Assembly (NCBI RefSeq): GCF_004000435.1
Contig: NZ_RBVZ01000005.1
Location: 62,001-126,000 of the forward strand
Length of the DNA: 64,000 nt
From: Alexandriicola marinus
GTDB lineage: Bacteria > Pseudomonadota > Alphaproteobacteria > Rhodobacterales > Rhodobacteraceae
Reading direction: 5' to 3'
Positions within the stretch are counted from its first letter, which is position 1. Each line of letters starts with the position of its first letter. The notes under the pieces are model-generated. The model searched no databases. It saw only the letters and a list, made by a program, of their open reading frames with translations, and was not told the DNA's origin. A program made the translations under genes and the position numbers. Shown piece after piece: positions 57,266 to 64,000 of this stretch.

Positions 57266-57960
57266 CGCTCAGGCTTGATGGCATATCGGCCGGTTACGGC
57301 CCGGTTCAGGTTCTGTTCGACCTGTCCCTCGAGGCGCGGCCGGGCGAGGTCCTGTGCCTTCTGGGCCGGAACGGCGCGGGCAAGACGACGACGCTCAAGG
57401 CGATCATGGGGCTTTTGCCGCTGATGTCGGGCCGGGTCTTGCTGGGGGCGGCGGAGCTGAGCGCGATGCCAGCCCACGAGGTGCCGAAACACGGGATCGG
57501 CTATATCCCTCAGGGACGGCGGCTGTTTACCGAACTGACCGTGGCCGAGAATATCGAGGTCGGGCTTCTGGCGCGCGGGCGCGGGGCGGAGACGCGCGAA
57601 AAGGTCCTGACGATGTTTCCGCGTCTGCGCGAACGGCTGTCCCAGCGGGCCGAGACATTGTCGGGCGGCGAACAGCAGATGCTGGCCACGGCCCGCGCGC
57701 TCTGCCTTGAGCCCGAGGTCCTTTTGCTGGACGAGCCGACCGAGGGGCTTCAGCCCTCGATGATCAGCCTGATCCGCGACACCGTCGACGTGATGCGCGA
57801 TGCGGGCGTGGCGATCATCCTTGTCGAGCAGCGGATCGAAGCGGTCCTGAACCTTGCGGATCGCGTGGCCTTCATCGAGAACGGTCACGGCCGCGAGGTC
57901 GTCGATGTCGAGGTCTTGCGGCGCGACAAGGCGCTCTTGCAGAAATACGTCGGTATCTGA
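57262..57960 (+). CDS. livF: branched-chain-type ABC transporter ATPase LivF
   Basis: This 232-residue ATPase partner of LivG has Walker A GRNGAGKTT near residue 36, signature LSGGEQQMLATARAL and Walker B LLLDEPTEGL. The ATG overlaps the livG stop. It ends the transporter operon; its stop abuts that of the convergent marR gene. Confidence 0.93.
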   Translation: MTLRLDGISAGYGPVQVLFDLSLEARPGEVLCLLGRNGAGKTTTLKAIMGLLPLMSGRVLLGAAELSAMPAHEVPKHGIGYIPQGRRLFTELTVAENIEVGLLARGRGAETREKVLTMFPRLRERLSQRAETLSGGEQQMLATARALCLEPEVLLLDEPTEGLQPSMISLIRDTVDVMRDAGVAIILVEQRIEAVLNLADRVAFIENGHGREVVDVEVLRRDKALLQKYVGI

Positions 57961-58392
57961 TCAGACCAGCCGGGAGAGGAGCGCCTCGAAGATGGCGGCC
58001 TCTTCGGGGCTGAGCGGGGCAATGGTGTCCTGCCGCGCGGCCAGCGCACGGGGCAAGGCTGCGTCAAAGGCGCGGCGTCCCTCCGGGGTCAGTTCCACAA
58101 GTCGTTTGCGCTGATCCCCGGGGTCGGGCCTCAGCGCGACCAGACCGCGCGCGCCCAGCCGTTCGACCACACCCTTGATCGTGGCCGAATCCATCGCTGT
58201 CAGCCGGCCGAGCCGGTTCTGCGAAACCGCGCCATGTTCGTGCAGACGGGCCAGTGTGGCAAACTGGGTCGGCGTGAATTCCTGAACATGGGCCGCGAAG
58301 ATCGCGACATGCCTCTGGTTGGCGCGGCGCAGGTTATAGCCGACCTGATCGGAAAGCTGATAATCGCGGTCATCATCGGGCGTCTCGGTCAT
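57961..58392 (-). CDS. MarR family transcriptional regulator
   Basis: This 143-residue winged-helix regulator has the recognition region GRLTAMDSATIKGVVERLGARGLVALRPDPGDQRKRLVELT with the wing DPGDQRKR. MarR proteins often sense aromatic substrates and repress divergent catabolic genes. The start at 58392 has GAGAAGG upstream; in-frame codons up to 58449 would run into the operator-like site. It is divergent from the molybdenum hydroxylase genes and convergent with livF. Confidence 0.92.
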   Translation of the reverse strand: MTETPDDDRDYQLSDQVGYNLRRANQRHVAIFAAHVQEFTPTQFATLARLHEHGAVSQNRLGRLTAMDSATIKGVVERLGARGLVALRPDPGDQRKRLVELTPEGRRAFDAALPRALAARQDTIAPLSPEEAAIFEALLSRLV

Positions 58393-58434
58393 AGCCTTCT
58401 CATTGACAGCTTGCGGGGCCTGCCGCAACATCCG

Positions 58435-58450
58435 CTTGTATACCAACAAG
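58435..58450. promoter_or_regulatory. putative MarR operator, site 2
   Basis: CTTGTATACCAACAAG has CTTGT/ACAAG symmetry and contains the 11-mer TTGTATACCAA (58436-58446) found exactly at 51393. It lies between the marR start and the hydroxylase start at 58461, only 10 bases from the latter. A second inverted repeat TTGCGG/CCGCAA is at 58411-58428. Confidence 0.6.
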
Positions 58451-58460
58451 TCGAGGGATC

Positions 58461-59309
58461 ATGTCGCAAGCAGCGCCCTATCTCAGGCCTGAACGGATCG
58501 ACGAGGCGGTCGCGGCGCTGGCGGGCGACGGTTGGAGAATCGCGGCAGGATGCACCGATCTGTTTCCCGCGACCGAACGCAAGGTTCTGCCCGGCCCGAT
58601 CCTCGATATCTCGGGGATCGCCGAAATGCGCGGCATCCGGCGCGATGCGGCGGGGCTCACGATCGGGGCGGCCACCAGGTGGCGCGACATCGTGCGCGCC
58701 GATCTGCCGCCTGCCATGCGATCGCTGCAGCTGGCCGGTCGCGAGGTCGGCGCCCAACAGATCCAGAACCGCGGCACGCTGGGCGGGAACCTGTGCAATG
58801 CCTCGCCCGCGGCGGATGGCGTGCCACCGCTCCTGACACTCGATGCCGAGGTCGAACTGGCCTCGATCCGGGGTCGCCGGCGGATGCTGTTGGCCGATTT
58901 CATCACCGGACCGCGGCAAATAACACGTGCGCCCGACGAATTGCTGACGGCGATCCATGTGCCCGACGCGGCGCTGTCGGGGCAGGGCGCCTTTCGCAAG
59001 CTGGGTGCGCGCTCATATCTGGTGATCTCGATCGCGATGGTGGCCGCGCGGATCACCGTGGCGGATGGCCGGGTGACGCAGGCCGCCATCGCGGTGGGCG
59101 CCTGCGGCCCCGTGGCCACGCGGCTGGCGGCGGTCGAGGCCGCGCTGATCGGCGCATCGCCCGATCCCGCGCGGATCACGGCCGCCGACATCGACCCGGC
59201 CCTTAGCCCGATCGATGACGTGCGCGCCGACCGCGCCTATCGGCGCGAGGCCGCATTGACGCTTGTGCGCCGGACCTTTGCCGATGCCACCCAACAGGTG
59301 CCGGCATGA
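58461..59309 (+). CDS. FAD-binding subunit of a xanthine dehydrogenase family enzyme
   Basis: This 282-residue subunit carries the FAD-binding fold of molybdenum hydroxylases: AAGCTDLFPATERK and IQNRGTLGGNLCNASPAADGVPPLL, the latter containing the conserved TLGGN motif. It transfers electrons from the iron-sulfur clusters to the acceptor. The ATG is 13 bases after the putative operator core and its stop overlaps the next ATG by 4 bases. Confidence 0.93.
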   Translation: MSQAAPYLRPERIDEAVAALAGDGWRIAAGCTDLFPATERKVLPGPILDISGIAEMRGIRRDAAGLTIGAATRWRDIVRADLPPAMRSLQLAGREVGAQQIQNRGTLGGNLCNASPAADGVPPLLTLDAEVELASIRGRRRMLLADFITGPRQITRAPDELLTAIHVPDAALSGQGAFRKLGARSYLVISIAMVAARITVADGRVTQAAIAVGACGPVATRLAAVEAALIGASPDPARITAADIDPALSPIDDVRADRAYRREAALTLVRRTFADATQQVPA

Positions 59310-62038
59310 AGGACGGCACGGCTCCTGTTACCCTGCGCGTTGCAGGGCGCGAGCACGCCATCACCTCCGCCCCCGGGCGGCGCCTGTCCGAAGTCCTGCG
59401 CGAGGAATTGGGCCTGCGCAGCGTCAAGATCGGCTGCGATGCGGGCGATTGCGGGGCCTGCACGATCCTTGTCGACGGGGTGCAGCATTGCGCCTGTCTG
59501 ATGCCGGTGGCTCAGGCTGCCGGGGCCGAGATCGAAACGCTCGAGACGCTGGACGATCCGCTGGTGGCGCAGCTGAAGGCGAGTTTCCTCGATCACGGTG
59601 CCGCGCAATGCGGCATCTGCACGCCGGGTGTGATGATGGCGGCCGTCGAATTGCTGCGAGAGACGCCCGCACCGTCCGAGGCGCAGGTGCATGAGGCTCT
59701 GGGCGGCGTGTTGTGCCGCTGCACCGGCTACCGCAAGATCATCGAGGCGATCTGCGCGCTCGACACGCCAGCGGTCGAGACGCGCCCCGAGGCCGGTCAG
59801 GCCGTGGGCGCGCCCGTGCGCCGCGTCGATGGCCGGGCCAAGGTCGACGGAACCGAGGTCTACGGGGCCGACCACGTCCCCCTCGGCACGCTTTTGGTGC
59901 GGGCCGTCCGGTCGCCCCATTTCCATGCCGATTTCGAATTGGGCGACGTGTCGACATGGGGCGCGCGGCGCGATGTGATCGTGCTGACCGCGCGCGACGT
60001 GCCCGGCGAAAACCGGTTCGGCACGATTCCCGGGCTGGAAGATCAGCCCGCGATCGCCGAGGCGCGCGTTCGGTATCTGGGCGAGCCGGTCGCGCTCGTC
60101 GTGGGCGCGCCGGATGTGGTGGAGCCGCTGGACCTTGGCACCTTCCCCGTCGAATGGCACCCGCTGGGTCATTCCCTGACCGAGGCCGAGGGCGCTGCAG
60201 ACGACGCGCCGCAGCTGCATGACCATCGCCCCGGCAACACCCTGATCCGGGGCCGCGTGATCAGCGGCAGACCGGAAGAGGCGCTTGCCGGGTCCCGCCA
60301 CGTGGCGCGCGGCCGGTTCGAGACCTCTTACGTCGAACACGCCTATATCGAGCCCGAGGCCGGTATCGCCTGGCTCGACGATGACACGCTGGTGATTCAG
60401 GCCTGCACCCAGGCCCCGGTCCTCGACCGGGACGAGACCGCCAAGGTCCTTGGTCTGCCAAAGGATAAGGTCCGGATCATCCCCGCGGCCTCAGGCGGCG
60501 GCTTTGGCGCCAAGCTCGACCTGTCGGTGCAGCCGCTAATCGGGCTTGCCACGCTTGCGACGGGGCAGCCCTGCCGCATGGTCTGGTCGCGCAGCGAAAG
60601 CATGCTGGCCTCGACCAAGCGCCATCCCGGCACGATGGAGGCCGAGATCGGCTGCGGTGCCGATGGCCGGATTACCGGCATGACCTTTCACGGCGACTTC
60701 AACACCGGCGCCTATGCCAGCTGGGGGCCCACGGTGGCGATGCGGGTGCCGGTCCATGCCTCGGGGCCCTACCGGACGGCCAATTTTCGCGCCACGGCGC
60801 GGGCCGTGCACAGCAACGGGCCGTCGTCGGGCGCGTTCCGGGGCTTTGGCGTGCCGCAGGCCGCAATCGCGCAGGAATCGCTTTACGACGATCTCGCCCG
60901 CGCGGCGGGGATCGACCGGCTGGCATTCCGCCGGCTCAACGCGCTGCGCGACGGCGACCGGACGACATGCGGGCAGGAATTGCACGGCGTGGGGCTGGGG
61001 GCCTGCCTCGACGCGCTGGCCGAGCACTGGCATCGCGCGACGCACGAGGCCGCCGAATTCAACGCGGGCGCGACAGGCGCGTTGCGCCGGGGTATCGGCA
61101 TCGCCTCGTGCTGGTATGGCTGCGGCAATACCGGTCTGCCCAACCCCTCGACCATCCGGATCGGGATCACGCCGGCGGGTCAGGTGATGCTGCACCAGGG
61201 CGCCACGGATATCGGGCAGGGGGCCAATACCGTGATCACCCAGATCGCGGCCGATGCCGCGGGCCTGCCGCTTGATGCGCTGACGCTTGTGGGCCCCGAC
61301 ACCGCGCTGACCCCCGATTGCGGCAAGACCTCCGCCTCGCGCCAAACCTATGTGACGGGTAAGGCGGCCGAGGCCGCGGGCCGCGCGCTCAGGGCCGAGA
61401 TCATGCGCCGCACCAATCTGCCCGATTGCGATGCGATCGAACCGGTCGAGGGCGGGTTGCGGGTCAGGCATGGCGCGCAGGTGCAGGATGTGGCGCTTTC
61501 CGGGACACAGACCGACGAACTGGGCTATGCCATCCGCGTCGAAGAGACCTATGACCCACCGACCACCGCGCTCGACGCAGATGGTCAGGGCACGCCCTAC
61601 GCCGTCTATGGCTATGGCGCGCAGATCGCGGAAGTTGAGGTCGATCTCGACCTCGGCACGACGCGGGTCCTGCACATGATCGCCGCCCATGACGTGGGCC
61701 GCGCGATCAACCCCCAGCTTTGCGTGGGCCAGATCGAGGGCGGGATCGCGCAAGGTCTGGGTCTTGCCCTGATGGAAGAATTCCTGCCCGGGCGGACCGA
61801 GAACCTGCACGATTACCTGATCCCCACGATCGGGGACATGCCCAAGGTCACCTCGATCCTGATCGAAACCCCCGATCCCGAAGGGCCGATGGGCGCCAAG
61901 GGGCTGGGAGAGCATGTTCTGATCCCGACGGCGCCTGCGATCCTCAACGCGATCCGCGATGCGACGGGGGTTGCGGCGCTGAACAAGGTGCCGGTCCTGC
62001 CACACAGGCTGCGCGCCGCGATCCGGGGCCATGCATGA
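59306..62038 (+). CDS. fused iron-sulfur and molybdopterin subunits of a xanthine dehydrogenase family hydroxylase
   Basis: This 910-residue protein joins two normally separate subunits. Residues 1 to about 155 bind two [2Fe-2S] clusters: C44, C49, C52 and C64 for one, and QCGIC plus LCRCTG for the other. The rest is the molybdenum-binding part with GGGFGAK near residue 397, RGFGVPQ near 511, QGATDIGQG near 629 and the catalytic glutamate in KGLGEH near 868. Such enzymes hydroxylate N-heterocycles next to nitrogen with water as oxygen source. The substrate is not known; the neighbour resembling 6-hydroxynicotinate reductase favours a pyridine-type or related ring. Confidence 0.94.
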   Translation: MKDGTAPVTLRVAGREHAITSAPGRRLSEVLREELGLRSVKIGCDAGDCGACTILVDGVQHCACLMPVAQAAGAEIETLETLDDPLVAQLKASFLDHGAAQCGICTPGVMMAAVELLRETPAPSEAQVHEALGGVLCRCTGYRKIIEAICALDTPAVETRPEAGQAVGAPVRRVDGRAKVDGTEVYGADHVPLGTLLVRAVRSPHFHADFELGDVSTWGARRDVIVLTARDVPGENRFGTIPGLEDQPAIAEARVRYLGEPVALVVGAPDVVEPLDLGTFPVEWHPLGHSLTEAEGAADDAPQLHDHRPGNTLIRGRVISGRPEEALAGSRHVARGRFETSYVEHAYIEPEAGIAWLDDDTLVIQACTQAPVLDRDETAKVLGLPKDKVRIIPAASGGGFGAKLDLSVQPLIGLATLATGQPCRMVWSRSESMLASTKRHPGTMEAEIGCGADGRITGMTFHGDFNTGAYASWGPTVAMRVPVHASGPYRTANFRATARAVHSNGPSSGAFRGFGVPQAAIAQESLYDDLARAAGIDRLAFRRLNALRDGDRTTCGQELHGVGLGACLDALAEHWHRATHEAAEFNAGATGALRRGIGIASCWYGCGNTGLPNPSTIRIGITPAGQVMLHQGATDIGQGANTVITQIAADAAGLPLDALTLVGPDTALTPDCGKTSASRQTYVTGKAAEAAGRALRAEIMRRTNLPDCDAIEPVEGGLRVRHGAQVQDVALSGTQTDELGYAIRVEETYDPPTTALDADGQGTPYAVYGYGAQIAEVEVDLDLGTTRVLHMIAAHDVGRAINPQLCVGQIEGGIAQGLGLALMEEFLPGRTENLHDYLIPTIGDMPKVTSILIETPDPEGPMGAKGLGEHVLIPTAPAILNAIRDATGVAALNKVPVLPHRLRAAIRGHA

Positions 62039-63510
62039 CGACCCGCGCCGCGCCCGAACCGCCAAAGCCGCAATCGCCCGACCGGCCCGACAAGATCCGC
62101 TGCGATGCCTGCCCGGTGATGTGCTATATCGCCGAAGGCCGCGTCGGGGCCTGCGACCGATACGCCAACGAGGGCGGCCGCATCATCCGATGCGATCCGC
62201 TGACGATCCTCGACCGCCGGATCACCAAGGGCGAGGCGGTCAAACCCTTCCTCGCCGCCGACTGGGACGGACGGGAGGCGTCGGGAGACGATGTCTTCGT
62301 CTCGGCCATCGGCGCCGGCACCACCTATCCCGACTACAAGCCCGCCCCCTTCATCGTCAGCCGCGACATAGCGGGCGTCGATTGCGTGACGGTCGTGACC
62401 GAGGCGATCTTTTCGTATTGCGGCGTCAAGGTGAAGATCGACACCGACCGCCATCTTGGCCCTGAGGCCGCGCCGGTGCGCGCGGACGGCGAGGTGGTGG
62501 GCCATGTGATGACGGCGGAATACGGATCGCAGATGCTGAGCCTCGGCGGCGTCGATCACCTGACCGGCGGTTCGAAAGCCGAGGGCCGCAAGACCTGCGA
62601 TACGCTTTTGCGGTTGTGCAACCGCGGGCCGGTGGACCTGACGATCGACGGGGGATCGAGTGTCGTCGTGCAGGCAGGCGCCGCCCCGATCGTCGACGGC
62701 ACCCCGGAAGAGAGGATGCGTGTCGGCTGCGGATCGGCAGCGATCGGCATGTTCGCAACTCAGTGGCAGGGGCTGGTCGACGAGGTCGTCGTGGTCGACG
62801 ACCACATCACCGGCGTCGTGTCGGAACATCAGGCCGGCAAGGTCATCGACTGGCCCGATACCGGCATCCGGATCAAGGGCCACCGCTCGACCCCGGGGCG
62901 ATACTTCAAGGTCGCAAAGCCCGGGCAGGGCTGGGGCGGCACCGATATCGAGGATCCGCTGTCGATCCTCGGGCCGTGGCGGCCGGAAAAGGGCGCGCGG
63001 CCGGGATTATCGGTCCTGATGGTGTCGACCACGGGGGAGCATTCGGCCTATTTCGTCCTGAACGACGCGCTCGAGCCCGAGCCGCACCCGATGCCCGAGG
63101 CGCTTCGGCTTTCGGTCGACCTGATCGCCCGCAATTGCGAGCCGGCGCTCTGCACCGTGCTGTTCATGGGCGGCGCGGGCGGCTCGCTCAGGTCGGGCGT
63201 GACGCGCGATCCGATCGGGCTGACCCGTTCGGTTCATGCGGAACGCACCCGGGTCACGGTGGGCGGCGCGCCGGTCTATGTCTGGCCCGGAGGCGGGATC
63301 ACGGTAATGGTCGATGTGACACAGGTGCCTGAGGGCGCCTTCGGTTCGGTCCCGACGCCCGCGCTGGTCGCGCCGCTGGAATTCACCGTGCCGCGAGCGG
63401 AATACGAGGCCCTCGGCGGCCATGGCGGATCGATCCGCGATCTGGCCGATATCCTCGAGGCAGGCGGCGATTACGGGTCGGCTGCGCGCGTGATCGGGGG
63501 CCGGGAATGA
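62035..63510 (+). CDS. 6-hydroxynicotinate reductase-like iron-sulfur protein
   Basis: The 491-residue protein resembles proteins named 6-hydroxynicotinate reductase, an enzyme known from anaerobic nicotinate fermentation that reduces the hydroxylated ring. The N-terminus has CDACPVMC followed by GACDRY, four cysteines (C-x2-C-x3-C-x9-C) suited to a [4Fe-4S] cluster. The body contains AIGAGTTYPDYKPAPFIVS, FSYCGVKVKIDTDRHLGPEA, GGSKAEGRKTCDTLL and LFMGGAGGSLRSGVT. A SGVT tetrapeptide near residues 387-390 is similar to the SGAT flavinylation site of ApbE targets. The ATG overlaps the previous stop. Substrate identity is inferred, not shown. Confidence 0.8.
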   Translation: MTTRAAPEPPKPQSPDRPDKIRCDACPVMCYIAEGRVGACDRYANEGGRIIRCDPLTILDRRITKGEAVKPFLAADWDGREASGDDVFVSAIGAGTTYPDYKPAPFIVSRDIAGVDCVTVVTEAIFSYCGVKVKIDTDRHLGPEAAPVRADGEVVGHVMTAEYGSQMLSLGGVDHLTGGSKAEGRKTCDTLLRLCNRGPVDLTIDGGSSVVVQAGAAPIVDGTPEERMRVGCGSAAIGMFATQWQGLVDEVVVVDDHITGVVSEHQAGKVIDWPDTGIRIKGHRSTPGRYFKVAKPGQGWGGTDIEDPLSILGPWRPEKGARPGLSVLMVSTTGEHSAYFVLNDALEPEPHPMPEALRLSVDLIARNCEPALCTVLFMGGAGGSLRSGVTRDPIGLTRSVHAERTRVTVGGAPVYVWPGGGITVMVDVTQVPEGAFGSVPTPALVAPLEFTVPRAEYEALGGHGGSIRDLADILEAGGDYGSAARVIGGRE

Positions 63511-64000
63511 GCGCGCGGGCACAGGCCGCGCTCCTGCCCGACGGGCGCAGGCTGCATCTTCATCACGGGCCCATCGATCTGATCATTGAGGTCGAAGGCC
63601 CCGACAGGACAGCGTGTTACCGGGCGGCCACCCGGAGGTTCGAGACGATCCTGGACGAGCTGGTCGCCGAACTGCCCGCCCTGCGCCGGCCCCTTGACGG
63701 GCATCGATTCCGGGGCGCGGTCGCCCGGCGGATGGCCCGGGCCGTGGCCCCCTTCGGCAATGTCTTCGTGACGCCGATGGCGGCTGTGGCCGGTGCTGTC
63801 GCCGATGAACTCCTCGCCGTGATCCGGGCCGCGGGCGATCCGGCCAAGGTTCACGTGAACAATGGCGGCGATATTGCCTTTCACCTTGGTCCGGGTCACA
63901 ATCTGCGCGGCATCGGCGCCTGCGGCGCCTTCGAGATCGACGCCAGATCGGCAGTGCGCGGCATCGCGACGTCGGGCTGGCAGGGGCGCAGCCACTCGCT
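63507..64000 (+). CDS. UPF0280 family protein (ApbE-related), 3' end outside window
   Basis: At least 164 residues from the ATG at 63507 are visible; the frame is open at the window end. The sequence QAALLPDGRRLHLHHGPIDLIIEVEG at the start, FGNVFVTPMAAVAGAVADELL and VHVNNGGDIAFHL match UPF0280, whose fold is related to ApbE flavin transferases. The ATG overlaps the reductase stop by 4 bases, which ties it to that protein. A role in installing flavin on the reductase is a hypothesis. Confidence 0.85.
   Translation, partial: MSARAQAALLPDGRRLHLHHGPIDLIIEVEGPDRTACYRAATRRFETILDELVAELPALRRPLDGHRFRGAVARRMARAVAPFGNVFVTPMAAVAGAVADELLAVIRAAGDPAKVHVNNGGDIAFHLGPGHNLRGIGACGAFEIDARSAVRGIATSGWQGRSHS

Noticed and set aside
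60536-62065. 509-codon minus-strand open frame opposite the molybdenum hydroxylase
   Set aside because: The plus-strand frame has all hydroxylase motifs; the antisense frame shows only shadow composition.

Overview
The window reads as a chromosomal segment of a high-GC alphaproteobacterium of the Rhodobacterales (Paracoccaceae/Roseobacteraceae type). The support is gene order and gene families: yajC-secD-secF-Mth938-ccmABCDG next to acnA and a DUF1223 gene, murA-DUF2948-hisD-UPF0262-phosphatase, infA-maf-rng-yacG, and lineage-typical orphan families (DUF6314, a bifunctional hydrolase/OsmC fusion, a Hint-domain protein). No rRNA, insertion sequence, phage gene, integrase or CRISPR array is visible. 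Assignment below order level is not possible from the sequence alone.

Layout. 1-1168: 3' truncated gene for a membrane-anchored pentapeptide-repeat protein (minus strand). 1427-7485: Sec translocon accessory genes and the cytochrome c maturation operon. 7610-12432: aconitase, a DUF1223 thioredoxin-like exported protein and an LpxL-type acyltransferase. 12625-15886: an orphan FliG-like protein and a quorum-sensing locus made of a LuxR-type protein without DNA-binding domain, a full LuxR and a LuxI synthase. 16029-26819: housekeeping and small metabolic genes (purB, bioY, glnBA, NAD(P)H-hydrate repair). 26954-37615: two tRNA genes and a dense core block (murA to yacG), then a GST and a cyclase. 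37700-47638: an OsmC protein and a sugar-uptake operon (binding protein, two enlarged permeases, ATPase, three Gfo/Idh/MocA oxidoreductases, a glucuronoyl-esterase-like protein).

47680-64000 and beyond: an apparent catabolic island. It encodes HyuA/HyuB-type hydantoinase/oxoprolinase subunits, a FedA-like membrane protein, a Tat-exported binding protein with a complete LivHMGF transporter, a RidA deaminase, a MarR regulator, a molybdenum hydroxylase of the xanthine dehydrogenase family, a 6-hydroxynicotinate-reductase-like iron-sulfur protein and a UPF0280 (ApbE-related) protein cut by the window end. Read together these suggest uptake, hydroxylation, ring reduction and hydrolytic opening of an unidentified N-heterocycle. 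Two divergent promoters in the island share an exact 11-bp element (TTGTATACCAA), which suggests one regulon, probably under the MarR protein.

Two non-coding patterns stand out. Four intergenic sites (near 7494, 36607, 42312 and 47628) each carry two adjacent perfect palindromes whose arm sequences differ while pairing is kept. The luxI leader combines two exact DnaA boxes, an inverted repeat in the predicted promoter and a hairpin that covers the ribosome binding site.
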